NCBI RefSeq assembly: GCF_018448785.1
Contig: NZ_JAHCLU010000027.1
Coordinates: forward strand, 1-45,810
From: Halomonas jincaotanensis
GTDB lineage: Bacteria; Pseudomonadota; Gammaproteobacteria; Pseudomonadales; Halomonadaceae
DNA length: 45,810 nt
Direction of reading: 5' to 3'
Part shown: positions 7,864 to 17,321 of the stretch, piece by piece
Layout of the letters: every line of letters begins with the position of its first letter
How positions within the stretch are numbered: the stretch's first letter is position 1
The notes under the pieces: generated by a model
Seen by the model: the letters and a program-made list of their open reading frames with translations, nothing else
What the model was told of the DNA's origin: nothing
Databases searched by the model: none
Translations under genes and position numbers: made by a program

Positions 7864-10800
7864 ACGGCAACCCGGACCGTTTGAACAAGCTTACGGATCT
7901 CACGCACTGGAACAGGGCGGGGCTACCGCGGTTCGAGTATGTCGATGGGGACGCGGCGGTCTGGCTCGAAGAACTCCGGATCGCCATGATGGGTCTGGCC
8001 GCCCGCGGCGCGGAGATGGAGGAGCGCCTGCCGGAAACCTGGCGCGGTCGCTTCTCCCTGGACATGGACCAATGGCCCGAACCAGCGGAACGCGAGGCCT
8101 TCGTAGAGGCGCTCGTCTGGAAGACCCTGGCCCGTGCCTTCCCTGACCGGCCCGAGACTGCGCGGCGGCACAATGCCCGGCTGCTGAACCAATATGCGTT
8201 GAACAGCGGCGAATACGGCTGGGAGATCATGCGTGCGGCGGCGCGGGCGTCCCATGTGCTGCTCGGTCATCTGAACGCTTACGCGAACGAAGGGTATCTG
8301 CGGACCGCGACCCAGTGGGAGAACCTCGTAAGGCTGTCCTTTATGGTCAATCACCAGCCGGCGCCGCCGACCTCGGCCGTGACCACGGTGGGGTTGATCG
8401 TGGATCCCACCGATGACGGCAAATCCGTGGAAATCGGCCGGGGGCTGGCGATGAAATACACGCCGCCCGAGGGCGGGGCACCCGTCCTCTTCGAGACGCT
8501 GTCGCCGCTCAAGGTCCATCCCGATCTCAATGCCACCCGCGTGATCGGGTGGAATAGCGATCCCGATACGCTGCAGAAAAGAGATGACTGGATCGATGAC
8601 CCCGAGGCCGATATCGCGCCCGGCTCGGTGGCAGTGCTGTTCGGTTCCGGGGCCTCACAGGCGGTGTCGGTTATGCACGCCGAGCGAAATGAGGAGACCG
8701 GGGTCGCGGATATCACGCTGGACGCGGCAGGACCGATGCCGACCCGGGGCAGCGCTATCCTGCATCTAGGCCCAAAGGCGGTCACCACCGCCGCGCCGCG
8801 ATCGACGGACGGGGTGCTGGTTCTCCGGCTCGACACGGCGTCGAACTACCCGATCAACTCGATCATCCGGCTGCAAGACGCGGGGCTGTCGGGGCTGGAC
8901 CGGCACCGCCGGGTGCTGGCGAATACCGACGGGTTCCTTAAACTCGATTTCGACGGCGTGCCCGCACTCGGCTCGGGCGACGTGGTGACTATCGAGTCCA
9001 TGGTGCCGGTATCCGACGTGGGTTCGGGCGCGACAGCGTCGCGGGATTTCGGCAGCATCGCCTACTATGCCGATATCGACGGTGTCGTGCACGAGGCCGA
9101 GGGCGACCCGCTCTACGCCGAGGTCGGCAACGGTGTGCAGCTGTTCTCGATCCGGGCGCAGGACGAGATCGCCGATGATATCGTGAACCGTGGGATCGAG
9201 AGCGTCATCATCGGCTACAGCTATGCCGAGTATGTTGATGCCGTGGGGCCACTGTTCTCGCCCGTGCCCGGCTCCAAGCAGGAACGCGCCGCAGTCGTCA
9301 ACGCCCCGCCCTGCGTTGTGCCGGACATCGACGCGCCCGAGCGTGTCGTCAGTTTCACGGGCAAGCCGCCGAAATCGCTGGAGGTGGGATCAGTCTATTT
9401 CCGCCGCGCCCGGGCCGGTTCCGATCCCGAGCTGCAGGGTGTCGAAGTGCTGAACGCCGCCCTTGTCGTCGCCGGGGTCGCCGTGACTGCGGATGGCTAT
9501 GCGATCCAGTTCGACGGCCGGGTGTGTACCGGTATGGCCGTGTTCAAACCCGATGCGCACGATTTCCACGGCCCGATGACGCGACGTCTGCGCCCCGTCG
9601 ATCATGACCGCAATCCGACACCGGCCTTCGACGGACCGGAAATCATCCTGACCGGTATCGGGCAATTCGCGCGCGAATTAATCCGGCTGGGCAAGCCGTG
9701 CCTGGTCGAGGACGAAACCGGCGCGGTCGATCCGGTGCGCGCGGTCCTGGTCGAGGCGGTCGAGGTGGAGACCGGCGGCACGGGGCTGTTAAAGCTTCTC
9801 TTCGAGCCGGCCGAGGGGCTGGCCGGGTTCCGCAAGGGCTGGACCACCCTGAACCTCAACGCGGTCGAGTGCAGCCATGGTGAAACGAAGAGTCCCAAAG
9901 TTCTTGGATCGGGCGACGCCGAGAAGGCCGCGCAGCGTTTCGCCCTCGGCGCGCGCGAGGTCAGCTTCGTTCCCTCGACGGTGGCGGAAACCGGCGTGGC
10001 GCCGGATATGGACATCTCCGTTGACGGAGTGCTTTGGTCCTATCGCGACCTGATCGATCCGACGGCGGACGGCACCGAAAGTTACGCGGTGTCGATGACC
10101 GAGGAAGGCCGGCTCGTGGTCCATTTCCGCCGCCGCCTGCCCACGGGCACGGACAATGTCGTCGTCAGCCGCTACCGCACCGGGGTCGGCCCCAAGGGGG
10201 CGGTTCCAGCGTGGTCCTTCGCCAAACCGATGAAGAAGCATCGTTACGTGCGCGCTCTGACGCAGCCTTTCGCGGCGACGGGCGGCGCGGATCGCGAACC
10301 GGTCGGCGATCTGCGCGTCAATGCGCCCGCGCGACTGGCCGCGAATGGCCGGGCGGTGTCGCTGAAGGATTTCGAGCGGCTCTGCCGACGCCGGTCGGAT
10401 GTCTGGCAGGCCTGGGCGCGGCCGGTGGTTCAGCCGGGTGTCCGACGCCGCGTGGCCATCGTCATCGTGCCGGCGAATGGCGGGACCATCGGCCCCACCT
10501 TGCGAGAAGTGCTGACGGAGTTCGTCGAGGCGCGCGCCTTGCCCGGTATCCGGGTCGATCTGGAGGATTACGAAGCCATCCGCCTGATCATCACCGCCAA
10601 GATCCGTATCGATATCGAGACGTTCGACAAGACGGAGATACAGGCGGCGGCCCAGGCCGTGCTGATCACCGAATTCGCGCTTAAGCGCCGGGGTCTTGGC
10701 CAGCCCGCCTATATCTCCGAGGTGGCCGCAGCGCTGGAGCGGGTCGAGGGGGTGGAGACGGCAACTGTTCCCGGCTTCGCCGTCCAGCCCACGACCGCCA

Positions 10801-10922
10801 TCCGCCGCACGGCGATGTCCGGCGGCGCGCCCTCGGCCTTCTTCCCCTTCGAGAACCAGGTCATCTTCGCCGCGCCGAAAACCGCCGGTGCCGACATGAC
10901 CGTGCAGGTGGAGCCGATATGA
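7860..10922 (+). CDS. Large baseplate J-like protein (Pvc12-like)
   Basis: This 1020-residue protein begins with helical segments (about 1-180, LTHWNRAGLPRFEYVDGDA), followed by a long beta-rich region. From about residue 795 it has the J-like signature: QPFAATGGADREPVGDLRVNAPARL, then SLKDFERLCRRRSDVWQAWA, then VIVPANGG. The segment TEIQAAAQAVLITEFALKRRGLGQPAYISEV near the end fits the last J subdomain. Such proteins form the large wedge of eCIS baseplates that reshapes on firing. The length is within the range for Afp11/12-type proteins. It overlaps both neighbours by four bases (ATGA), so the baseplate proteins are probably translationally coupled. The assignment to Pvc11 or Pvc12 is by order and is less certain than the J-like nature. 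Confidence 0.82.
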   Translation: MNGNPDRLNKLTDLTHWNRAGLPRFEYVDGDAAVWLEELRIAMMGLAARGAEMEERLPETWRGRFSLDMDQWPEPAEREAFVEALVWKTLARAFPDRPETARRHNARLLNQYALNSGEYGWEIMRAAARASHVLLGHLNAYANEGYLRTATQWENLVRLSFMVNHQPAPPTSAVTTVGLIVDPTDDGKSVEIGRGLAMKYTPPEGGAPVLFETLSPLKVHPDLNATRVIGWNSDPDTLQKRDDWIDDPEADIAPGSVAVLFGSGASQAVSVMHAERNEETGVADITLDAAGPMPTRGSAILHLGPKAVTTAAPRSTDGVLVLRLDTASNYPINSIIRLQDAGLSGLDRHRRVLANTDGFLKLDFDGVPALGSGDVVTIESMVPVSDVGSGATASRDFGSIAYYADIDGVVHEAEGDPLYAEVGNGVQLFSIRAQDEIADDIVNRGIESVIIGYSYAEYVDAVGPLFSPVPGSKQERAAVVNAPPCVVPDIDAPERVVSFTGKPPKSLEVGSVYFRRARAGSDPELQGVEVLNAALVVAGVAVTADGYAIQFDGRVCTGMAVFKPDAHDFHGPMTRRLRPVDHDRNPTPAFDGPEIILTGIGQFARELIRLGKPCLVEDETGAVDPVRAVLVEAVEVETGGTGLLKLLFEPAEGLAGFRKGWTTLNLNAVECSHGETKSPKVLGSGDAEKAAQRFALGAREVSFVPSTVAETGVAPDMDISVDGVLWSYRDLIDPTADGTESYAVSMTEEGRLVVHFRRRLPTGTDNVVVSRYRTGVGPKGAVPAWSFAKPMKKHRYVRALTQPFAATGGADREPVGDLRVNAPARLAANGRAVSLKDFERLCRRRSDVWQAWARPVVQPGVRRRVAIVIVPANGGTIGPTLREVLTEFVEARALPGIRVDLEDYEAIRLIITAKIRIDIETFDKTEIQAAAQAVLITEFALKRRGLGQPAYISEVAAALERVEGVETATVPGFAVQPTTAIRRTAMSGGAPSAFFPFENQVIFAAPKTAGADMTVQVEPI

Positions 10923-12574
10923 TGGAACCGTCGGACCTCAAATCCCGCGCGGGCCAGCTTCTCTACCGCGAATTGCCCGAGGAGTATCGCTACCGGGACC
11001 CGGCTCCCGAACCGGGCGAGTTGGGAGATCTGGAAGCCTATCTCCACGGTTTCGGTCACCTACTGGACCTGATCCGCGGCACAACCGAACAGGCCTATGC
11101 CGACGCCTTCGCCGAAACCGCGGATAACGGCCGTGAGATCCAGGCCTGGCTGATCCCATACCTTGCCGAACTGGTGGGCGCGGAGCTCCGCGCGCCCGAC
11201 CCGCCGGCGCGGCGGCGGGAATTGAACGAGACGGTCGCCTGGTACAAGTCCAAGGGAACGCTGACCTCTGTCGACGAGATTTCGGACGTGATCAGCGGAG
11301 CCGAGGCCGTGGTGGTCGAGGGCTGGCGCCGCACCCTGACCACGCCGCGCATGACCCTGCCGCCCTTCACCTCACCGGCCGTCTCGATGGGCGACGGAAG
11401 CCCGATGGCGGCCCCCGGACTGCCGCAGGGGACACCGGATATCCGCTACGCGAACCGCGCGGCGATCGACGAGGACGGCGCCAATCCACTCTACGCGATC
11501 CGCGTGCCGCAGCGCGACGATTTCGGCCGCGAGATCGAGCCGCTCGTCCTTCATTGGCAGCCCCGGAACCGGCGCGGAGCGCCCTGCTTCCCCGGCGCCT
11601 ACGACGATACCTCACTCCGTTCGCCCGACCTGCGCGCACCCACGGTCCGCGACGTCGGTCCTCATCCTAACCGCACCATCGTCCATGTCCGCCCGCCCGA
11701 GGGGTTTTTCGCCAGCGGGCTTAACGGCAGCGAGTTCGCGCCCACGGTGGACGATATCCAGATCGACCCGGACGAGACCGCACAGCAACCCTTCGGACCG
11801 CAAAAGGTCTTCGAGGCGCTCGGGTTACTGGACGACGAAACGGCTGGGGCCCTGATGATCGACGGCGAGATCATCCTGCCCGACTCGCTGGTGGTAGAGG
11901 GCAACCTGACGATCCCGGCGGGCACCGACATCCTGTTCCACGACCTGATCTTCACCGGCGCGCTTACGCTGGACGATCCGGAAACCCGCCTGACCATGAA
12001 CCGCTGCGCCGCCGAGCGGGTGGTGCTGAATCACCTGACAAACGACCCGGCCCTCACCGCAACCGACTGCCTGTTCAACACTCTTAGCGGCGGAGTGGGG
12101 TTTGCCCAGCTCATCTACTGCACGGTGATGGAGAGCACGGAACTGGAGCGCATCTGGGCGTCGGACTGCATCTTCAACGGACCGATGGTGGATCTGGATT
12201 GTTCGGGCGACGACACCTGCATCCGCTACTCGCGCGTGCCGAGCCTGACCGAACTCGGCGATTGCGGCGCCGACAAGTCGCCCACAAACACCGATGACGA
12301 CCCGAACTTCATCCGGCTGTGGTTCGAGGCGGGCGACGACTGCATCTTGCGACCCGCGCTTTACGGCGAGCCGGGGGCTGGGGTGCTGGACCTCACCTCC
12401 TCGGACCGGCTGCGTGCCGAGGACGAGGGCGAGATGGGCGCCCATCATCACATGTTCCACGTCGCATCCATTCGCGCACTCGAACTGAAGCTGACCGATT
12501 ACCTGCCGCTGGGGCAGGAGATCTCGATCCGATACGACCCGTATCTTTCGCGCCCGCCGGTCCGGGCCGAATAG
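10919..12574 (+). CDS. Tail protein I family baseplate protein with beta-helix C-terminus
   Basis: This is a 551-residue protein; ATG codons at 10919 and 10922 are both possible, the first overlapping the previous stop. Residues about 10-125 follow the phage P2 gpI pattern: QLLYRELPEEYR, LEAYLHGFGHLLDLI, WLIPYLAELVGA, and the conserved ELNETVAWYKSKGTLTSVDEI. gpI proteins link baseplate to fibres. After a linker, residues about 320-450 are short strands with regular hydrophobics (VVEGNLTIPAGTDILFHDL, GALTLDDPETRLTMNRC) typical of a right-handed beta-helix, with many cysteines. That part could be a receptor-binding or fibre-attachment module; this is inference. The next gene starts 16 bases downstream with its own AAGGAGG. 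Confidence 0.8.
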   Translation: MMEPSDLKSRAGQLLYRELPEEYRYRDPAPEPGELGDLEAYLHGFGHLLDLIRGTTEQAYADAFAETADNGREIQAWLIPYLAELVGAELRAPDPPARRRELNETVAWYKSKGTLTSVDEISDVISGAEAVVVEGWRRTLTTPRMTLPPFTSPAVSMGDGSPMAAPGLPQGTPDIRYANRAAIDEDGANPLYAIRVPQRDDFGREIEPLVLHWQPRNRRGAPCFPGAYDDTSLRSPDLRAPTVRDVGPHPNRTIVHVRPPEGFFASGLNGSEFAPTVDDIQIDPDETAQQPFGPQKVFEALGLLDDETAGALMIDGEIILPDSLVVEGNLTIPAGTDILFHDLIFTGALTLDDPETRLTMNRCAAERVVLNHLTNDPALTATDCLFNTLSGGVGFAQLIYCTVMESTELERIWASDCIFNGPMVDLDCSGDDTCIRYSRVPSLTELGDCGADKSPTNTDDDPNFIRLWFEAGDDCILRPALYGEPGAGVLDLTSSDRLRAEDEGEMGAHHHMFHVASIRALELKLTDYLPLGQEISIRYDPYLSRPPVRAE

Positions 12575-12589
12575 CAAGGAGGCCGACCG

Positions 12590-15500
12590 ATGAAAGGCAA
12601 TATCTCGCGTGACAGCCACCGTCCGGGGAAACGCTATTCCGGGGTCTTCCAGGTTCAGGGCGGCATGGTCACCGATGCCGATCTGGGTGAGCAGGCGAAG
12701 ATCGCCCGCGGGCGCACCAACGGTCTGGGCGATGACACCGCCGGAAGCGGCGTTCCGGTGGATGGCGGCGCAGTGGAACTGGAGGGCACACGGCTGGTTC
12801 CCGGTGTCGTCTATGCCGAGGGGCGGCGCGGCGAGGTGCAGGCAGCCGGGGAAGTGTCTGGTCCGCTGGAACTGTATGGCGTGCAGGTCGATTTTCCGCT
12901 TGCCCCGCCGATGCCGGAGGACGGCGAACACGTCGTCTACGCCGATATCTGGGACCGGATGGTCAGCCAGTTGGAGGAGCCGCTTCTGTCGGATCCCGGC
13001 CTCCATGGAGCAGAGACGGCCTTCCGCGCACGCACGATGGCCCAGATCAAGTTCGCACCGCTGGATCAGACCGACGCGCTCGGTCAGCCGGACGGACCGA
13101 TCCCCGAAATCGGCACGGGCGAGATGACCGTCACCCCGGCCGACCCCGAAACCATCGCCGACGAGTGCGACCCTTGTGCCGACACCGTGGCTGCCGAGCA
13201 GACCGTGGCCAATGCACTGTTCCGGATCGAGGTCGTGCATGTCTTGGGCGATCCTCAGAACCCGGACAGTATCCGCATCGCCTGGTCGGCGGAAAACGCC
13301 GCCGCCATCGCGCCGGCCACCGTCAACACCGAGGATTTCGGGCGGGCAGGCGCGGTCTACGAGTTCTATTCCACCGTCACCGAATGTCATCTGGGTGTCC
13401 ATGAGCAGAACGGCGAAATGGCACGGTCGAGCTTCGCCATCAGTCTGACCGAGGGACCCGAAGATCCGGCCCCGCCGGAGGGTGGCGACTGGCCCTTCGT
13501 CCGTCGCTGGGACGGAATGGCGGTGATCGATTTTGCCAACGGCAATGTCGAGGACGAGGGCAACGGAACCGTCAGCCTGTCGGGCGGCACGGTCAGCCTG
13601 ACCAATGACATCTTCACCGCGGAGATCGCCTTTGATGGACGGGCCATTGTCGCGGGCGACTACTGGCTGATCGAGTTACGCCGCTTCGCCGATGAACCCG
13701 TGCGCGCCGTGCAGGCCCTGCCCATCGGAATCCTCCACAGCTACTGCCCGCTGTTCCGGGTCACGGACGGTGCGATTGAACCACTGACAGACGCCGAAAC
13801 CCGCCGCTTGTCCTTCCCGGCGCTGGCGAACCTGCCGGCGACACATGTCGGGTTCGTCAACCACTGTCCGACGCTGTACGACGACGCCGAGAACGTGCAG
13901 GAGGCGCTGGATAACCTGTGCTCGATCGAGGCGGCCGATATCGCCTTCGATCCCTCGGACTGCCCGCGCCTCTATGACGAGGTGGACAATGTTCAGGACG
14001 CGCTGATCAACCTCTGCCGCGTCGATTTCGGCAACGAGCGGCTTCTGCGACTCCTGCATGACTGGGGCGTGGTCTGCGGGGTGATCCCTCGACGGGTCAC
14101 GCAAGGCCCGGCGATGGTTGCCATCTCGGGGGGCGCTATCCTCGACCGGGGCGGCGTGCTGGGCGATGTGCGAGCGCAGACGGTGGAGCTCAACGAGATC
14201 CTGCGCGGCGACAGCTTCCATTTCGGCGGGATCGAGGCCTTCCAGCGCGCGCTCCGGCAGCGCGACGTGTGCCTTGCCTTGTCCATCGGCGAGGGCGGCG
14301 TGATCCGCACCCATCTTGCGCCACGGTCCCGTGCCTTCGGGTCGAGCGATCCGACCTTCATGTCCGTCCTCGCCCAGTGCCGCCAGACCCGGCCACCCTT
14401 CGACATCAAGGAAGACCTGACCAATCGTAGCGAGGCCGAGCGCGCCACGCTCGACAAGGTGTTCTACGGCGCGGCCTATTCCAAGATGGCTGCCACGCAG
14501 CGGCTGAATTCCCGCGAACAGCAGATCGCGCGCGCCTATAACAACGGTCTCGTGGAACGCTACAGGACTCATCTGAACGACGAGGCAGAGACGGCGCAGT
14601 TCGACCGGAAGATCGCCGCGATCGACGATGAGATCCGCCCCGAGGAGGCCGATGGTGAGGTGCGCGAGACGCGTTTCATGATGCGCGAGGCGCTGGTCTA
14701 CCGTGCCGTGCAGGAAACCGAGGCCGAACGCTTGCGCCGCTGCCTGTGTGACGCGCTGATCCCGCGCTGCCCGGAACCCGGTGAACGCCCGTATCTGGTG
14801 CCTATCGCCTGCGTCGAGGGCTCGATGGACGGCAATACGTTCTTCCTGAGCGATATCTGCGTCTGGTGCTGTCGGAAACAGGCAATGTCCTGGCGCATGG
14901 TGCAGTACTTCATCTCGGAGACGCGCGACCGGTTCGCCGGGCAGCTGCGCGAGCTGTGCTGTCCGGAGAAAGGTGATGGCGGCGTGGATTTCGAACGGCC
15001 GAACGATTTCGTGGCGGTGGCCGAGCTTGACCGGCGACTGACGCCCGAGCGCGCCTGGAGGGATGTTGAACGCGGAGCACGGATCCTGACCGGTCGCAAT
15101 CCGCCCAGCGACTACGCCATCCAGCCCGATATCGGCAATCTCGGGCTCGACCAGGCACGGGCGGCGCTGGCCGGCAACGGAATCGAAGTGGCCGAGACCA
15201 TCAACGTTGGCGATGCCGAAGCCATCGCCAAGATCAGGGGCGCGACCGTGGGGCTCGACGCCCGCGACCTGGTGGCCGACCGTGGCGAGGTGATGCCCGG
15301 CGACAAGGTCGCGCTGATCATGCAAGAGGGCGTCGCCATCGACTACGTCAAGGTCGAGACGGGCGGCGGAAAGTTCATCTTCGAGCGTCCGGCGGCGCCC
15401 GACGCGGATTTCAATCTTTCGGAGGAGATCCTGGCCCAAGCCTCTGCCCTGGACGAACGACTGGCGGGGCGCATATCCGAGGCCGAAACCACCGCCTCGG

Positions 15501-15961
15501 ACCTGGAAGCCGAGTGGACCGCCGCCTCGGCCCGCCGAAGCGAGGAACTGGCCGCGCAGACGGCCGAAGCCGAGCGCGGCCTTGACGCCGTGCGCACGGA
15601 GCATGCGGAACTGTCCGGCCAGGTCGAGGCGTTGCGCGGGGAGCTTCAGCAGCTCGAAACCGCGCGCGCCGATCTTGCCGCTTTCGAGCGGGAACAGCGG
15701 GTGCTGCTGGATCAGACGGCGCAGGAACGCGATACGATCCTGACCTCGCTGCGCCGGGAGATGCCTGTCTCCGCGGTCGTGGGTGAAGAGACGAACTTCA
15801 TAGCCGCCTTGACGCGCAGCGGTGTAACGAATGTCGCCGGGTTTGCCGAAATGTCCGATACGCAGCTTCGCGAGGTCGCCGGCAATGCCGGGCTGAACCT
15901 GAACACTGCGCGACGGCTGCAGCGCGAGGCGGCGGCGATGCTGGAGGGCAGGCCGAGATAG
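12590..15961 (+). CDS. DUF6519-like multidomain tail protein with coiled coil and HhH-like end
   Basis: This is a 1123-residue protein with AAGGAGG before the ATG. The first 150 residues (MKGNISRDSHRPGKRYSGV, GGMVTDADLGEQ, VVYAEGRRGEV) match the DUF6519-type start seen in tail proteins of contractile systems. Two copies of a motif CPxLYDxxxNVQxALxNLC lie at residues 426 and 458. Residues about 845-925 resemble a PASTA unit (NLGLDQARAALAGNGIEV). Residues about 941-1059 are a long charged coiled coil. The end (SGVTNVAGFAEMSDTQLREVAG) looks like a helix-hairpin-helix of the DUF4332 type. There is no signal peptide. It may be an elongated exterior or fibre-like component; a structural role is inferred from operon position only. 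Confidence 0.72.
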   Translation: MKGNISRDSHRPGKRYSGVFQVQGGMVTDADLGEQAKIARGRTNGLGDDTAGSGVPVDGGAVELEGTRLVPGVVYAEGRRGEVQAAGEVSGPLELYGVQVDFPLAPPMPEDGEHVVYADIWDRMVSQLEEPLLSDPGLHGAETAFRARTMAQIKFAPLDQTDALGQPDGPIPEIGTGEMTVTPADPETIADECDPCADTVAAEQTVANALFRIEVVHVLGDPQNPDSIRIAWSAENAAAIAPATVNTEDFGRAGAVYEFYSTVTECHLGVHEQNGEMARSSFAISLTEGPEDPAPPEGGDWPFVRRWDGMAVIDFANGNVEDEGNGTVSLSGGTVSLTNDIFTAEIAFDGRAIVAGDYWLIELRRFADEPVRAVQALPIGILHSYCPLFRVTDGAIEPLTDAETRRLSFPALANLPATHVGFVNHCPTLYDDAENVQEALDNLCSIEAADIAFDPSDCPRLYDEVDNVQDALINLCRVDFGNERLLRLLHDWGVVCGVIPRRVTQGPAMVAISGGAILDRGGVLGDVRAQTVELNEILRGDSFHFGGIEAFQRALRQRDVCLALSIGEGGVIRTHLAPRSRAFGSSDPTFMSVLAQCRQTRPPFDIKEDLTNRSEAERATLDKVFYGAAYSKMAATQRLNSREQQIARAYNNGLVERYRTHLNDEAETAQFDRKIAAIDDEIRPEEADGEVRETRFMMREALVYRAVQETEAERLRRCLCDALIPRCPEPGERPYLVPIACVEGSMDGNTFFLSDICVWCCRKQAMSWRMVQYFISETRDRFAGQLRELCCPEKGDGGVDFERPNDFVAVAELDRRLTPERAWRDVERGARILTGRNPPSDYAIQPDIGNLGLDQARAALAGNGIEVAETINVGDAEAIAKIRGATVGLDARDLVADRGEVMPGDKVALIMQEGVAIDYVKVETGGGKFIFERPAAPDADFNLSEEILAQASALDERLAGRISEAETTASDLEAEWTAASARRSEELAAQTAEAERGLDAVRTEHAELSGQVEALRGELQQLETARADLAAFEREQRVLLDQTAQERDTILTSLRREMPVSAVVGEETNFIAALTRSGVTNVAGFAEMSDTQLREVAGNAGLNLNTARRLQREAAAMLEGRPR

Positions 15962-15971
15962 GAGGCGGATC

Positions 15972-17312
15972 ATGAAGACCAGACTGCGCAGACGCATCGC
16001 CCGGCGTTCCGGTGCCGGAAAGCCCCGCCGCCATGCCGCGCCCGGGACCGCGGCCGCGCGAACCGAGGCCAAGAAGGGCGCGCGAGATGAGGGCGGCATA
16101 CTGATCGGCGGTGCCCAGGATCCAGCGGAGAAAGCTGCCGACCGGATGGCCGCGCAGGCCTTGGGAGGCGGGCCGGTTCTCGCCTCTCCTGCGTTCGCGC
16201 CATCAGTGCATCGGAAATGTGCCGAATGCGAGGCCGAGGACAAGGACAAGGAGAAGGCAAAGCGCAGTGCCGCCCCCGGCGCCGCCATCGCGCCCGGCCG
16301 CGCGACCGCACCAGCCGGGCCGGCGGCCAGCTACGCGATCCGATCCCTGGGTGCGGGAGATCCCTTATCGCCCGTGTCGCGCGCGTTCTTCGAACCGCGC
16401 TTTGACCGGGATCTCTCGGGTATCCGCGTCCACGACGGAGCCGCTGCCGACAGGGCCGCGACCGCCATCGGTGCGAGGGCCTTCTCTTATGGCAGGGAAA
16501 TCGCCTTCGCCAAGGGCGAGCGAGAGAAGGGCGGCGCACCGCTCATGGCGCACGAACTTGCCCATGTCGCTCAGGCCGAAGGACAGGCACGCCGCGCCGT
16601 CCGGCGCGCGACACTTGCGGCATCGGACGGCACCGGCGACTACAAGGCGGTGCCCGCCGCGCATCACGCCCGGGTCAATGCCGCGCTGGACCTGATCGAT
16701 AATGCTTTGAATGCAAGACGTTGCAGAGATTTCTTCGAGGACAATTGCACAGGTGGCGCCGCCACTTCGGCGCGTGACACGTTCAATGCCGCCACGGTCT
16801 ACTACCTCGACGATCACAGCGAGCGCTTCGGTCTCAGTGATATCCGCAGCGTCGCCGCAGATCCCCATGTCGTGGCCTATAACGACTACGCCTACGCTAT
16901 CAGCCACTGGGAAATCGCCTCGACGCTGCTGCACGAGCTTTTCCACACTTGCGACATGGTCGAGGACAACCTCGACGAGGTGCTGGCCGAAACCTCGACC
17001 GAGACTTGCGGTTTCTACAGCCCGTGGATTCTGGAAGCCAGCCCGACGCAACTCGACGTAGGTGACACGATGAGTCTGCGGGGCTTCCAGTTCGGCCTGA
17101 CCCAAGACTCGAACCACTATATCGAGATGGGTGGGGTCGACATAGCGTCCTACGACCGGTGGGAATTCGACCGGAGCGCCTCTTGGGTCAATGTCGAGTT
17201 CGAAGTGCCCGAGGCCGTGAACACGAACCTCTTCTGGTCGAAGGATGTGGATCTGGTGGCGGTGAACCATGGGACGCGCAGCAACATCAAGACGATCAAT
17301 GTAGACCCGTGA
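15972..17312 (+). CDS. DUF4157 protein with second HExxH motif, probable eCIS cargo metalloprotease
   Basis: This is a 446-residue protein. An Arg-rich, low-complexity N-terminus (residues 1-45) is followed by a disordered linker with a CAEC pair. The DUF4157 domain spans about residues 120-205 (PVSRAFFEPRFDRDLSGIRVHDG, ending MAHELAHVAQ with HELAH at 194-198). DUF4157 is a hallmark of proteins carried by eCIS particles. A second zinc-type motif, LLHELFHTCD (HELFH at 321-325), begins a different domain, followed by EVLAETSTE with candidate third ligands. Residues about 355-446 are strands resembling an IPT/TIG Ig-like fold. My reading is a loading domain plus a gluzincin-like peptidase toxin plus a beta domain. 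AGGAGG precedes the start. There is no secretion signal, which is consistent with delivery by the particle. Confidence 0.75.
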   Translation: MKTRLRRRIARRSGAGKPRRHAAPGTAAARTEAKKGARDEGGILIGGAQDPAEKAADRMAAQALGGGPVLASPAFAPSVHRKCAECEAEDKDKEKAKRSAAPGAAIAPGRATAPAGPAASYAIRSLGAGDPLSPVSRAFFEPRFDRDLSGIRVHDGAAADRAATAIGARAFSYGREIAFAKGEREKGGAPLMAHELAHVAQAEGQARRAVRRATLAASDGTGDYKAVPAAHHARVNAALDLIDNALNARRCRDFFEDNCTGGAATSARDTFNAATVYYLDDHSERFGLSDIRSVAADPHVVAYNDYAYAISHWEIASTLLHELFHTCDMVEDNLDEVLAETSTETCGFYSPWILEASPTQLDVGDTMSLRGFQFGLTQDSNHYIEMGGVDIASYDRWEFDRSASWVNVEFEVPEAVNTNLFWSKDVDLVAVNHGTRSNIKTINVDP

Positions 17313-17321
17313 GGCGCGGCG

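Noticed and set aside
12600..16288. Long minus-strand frames opposite the DUF6519-like gene
   Set aside because: Shadow of high-GC codon bias; Arg/His-rich, no family features, no ribosome binding sites.
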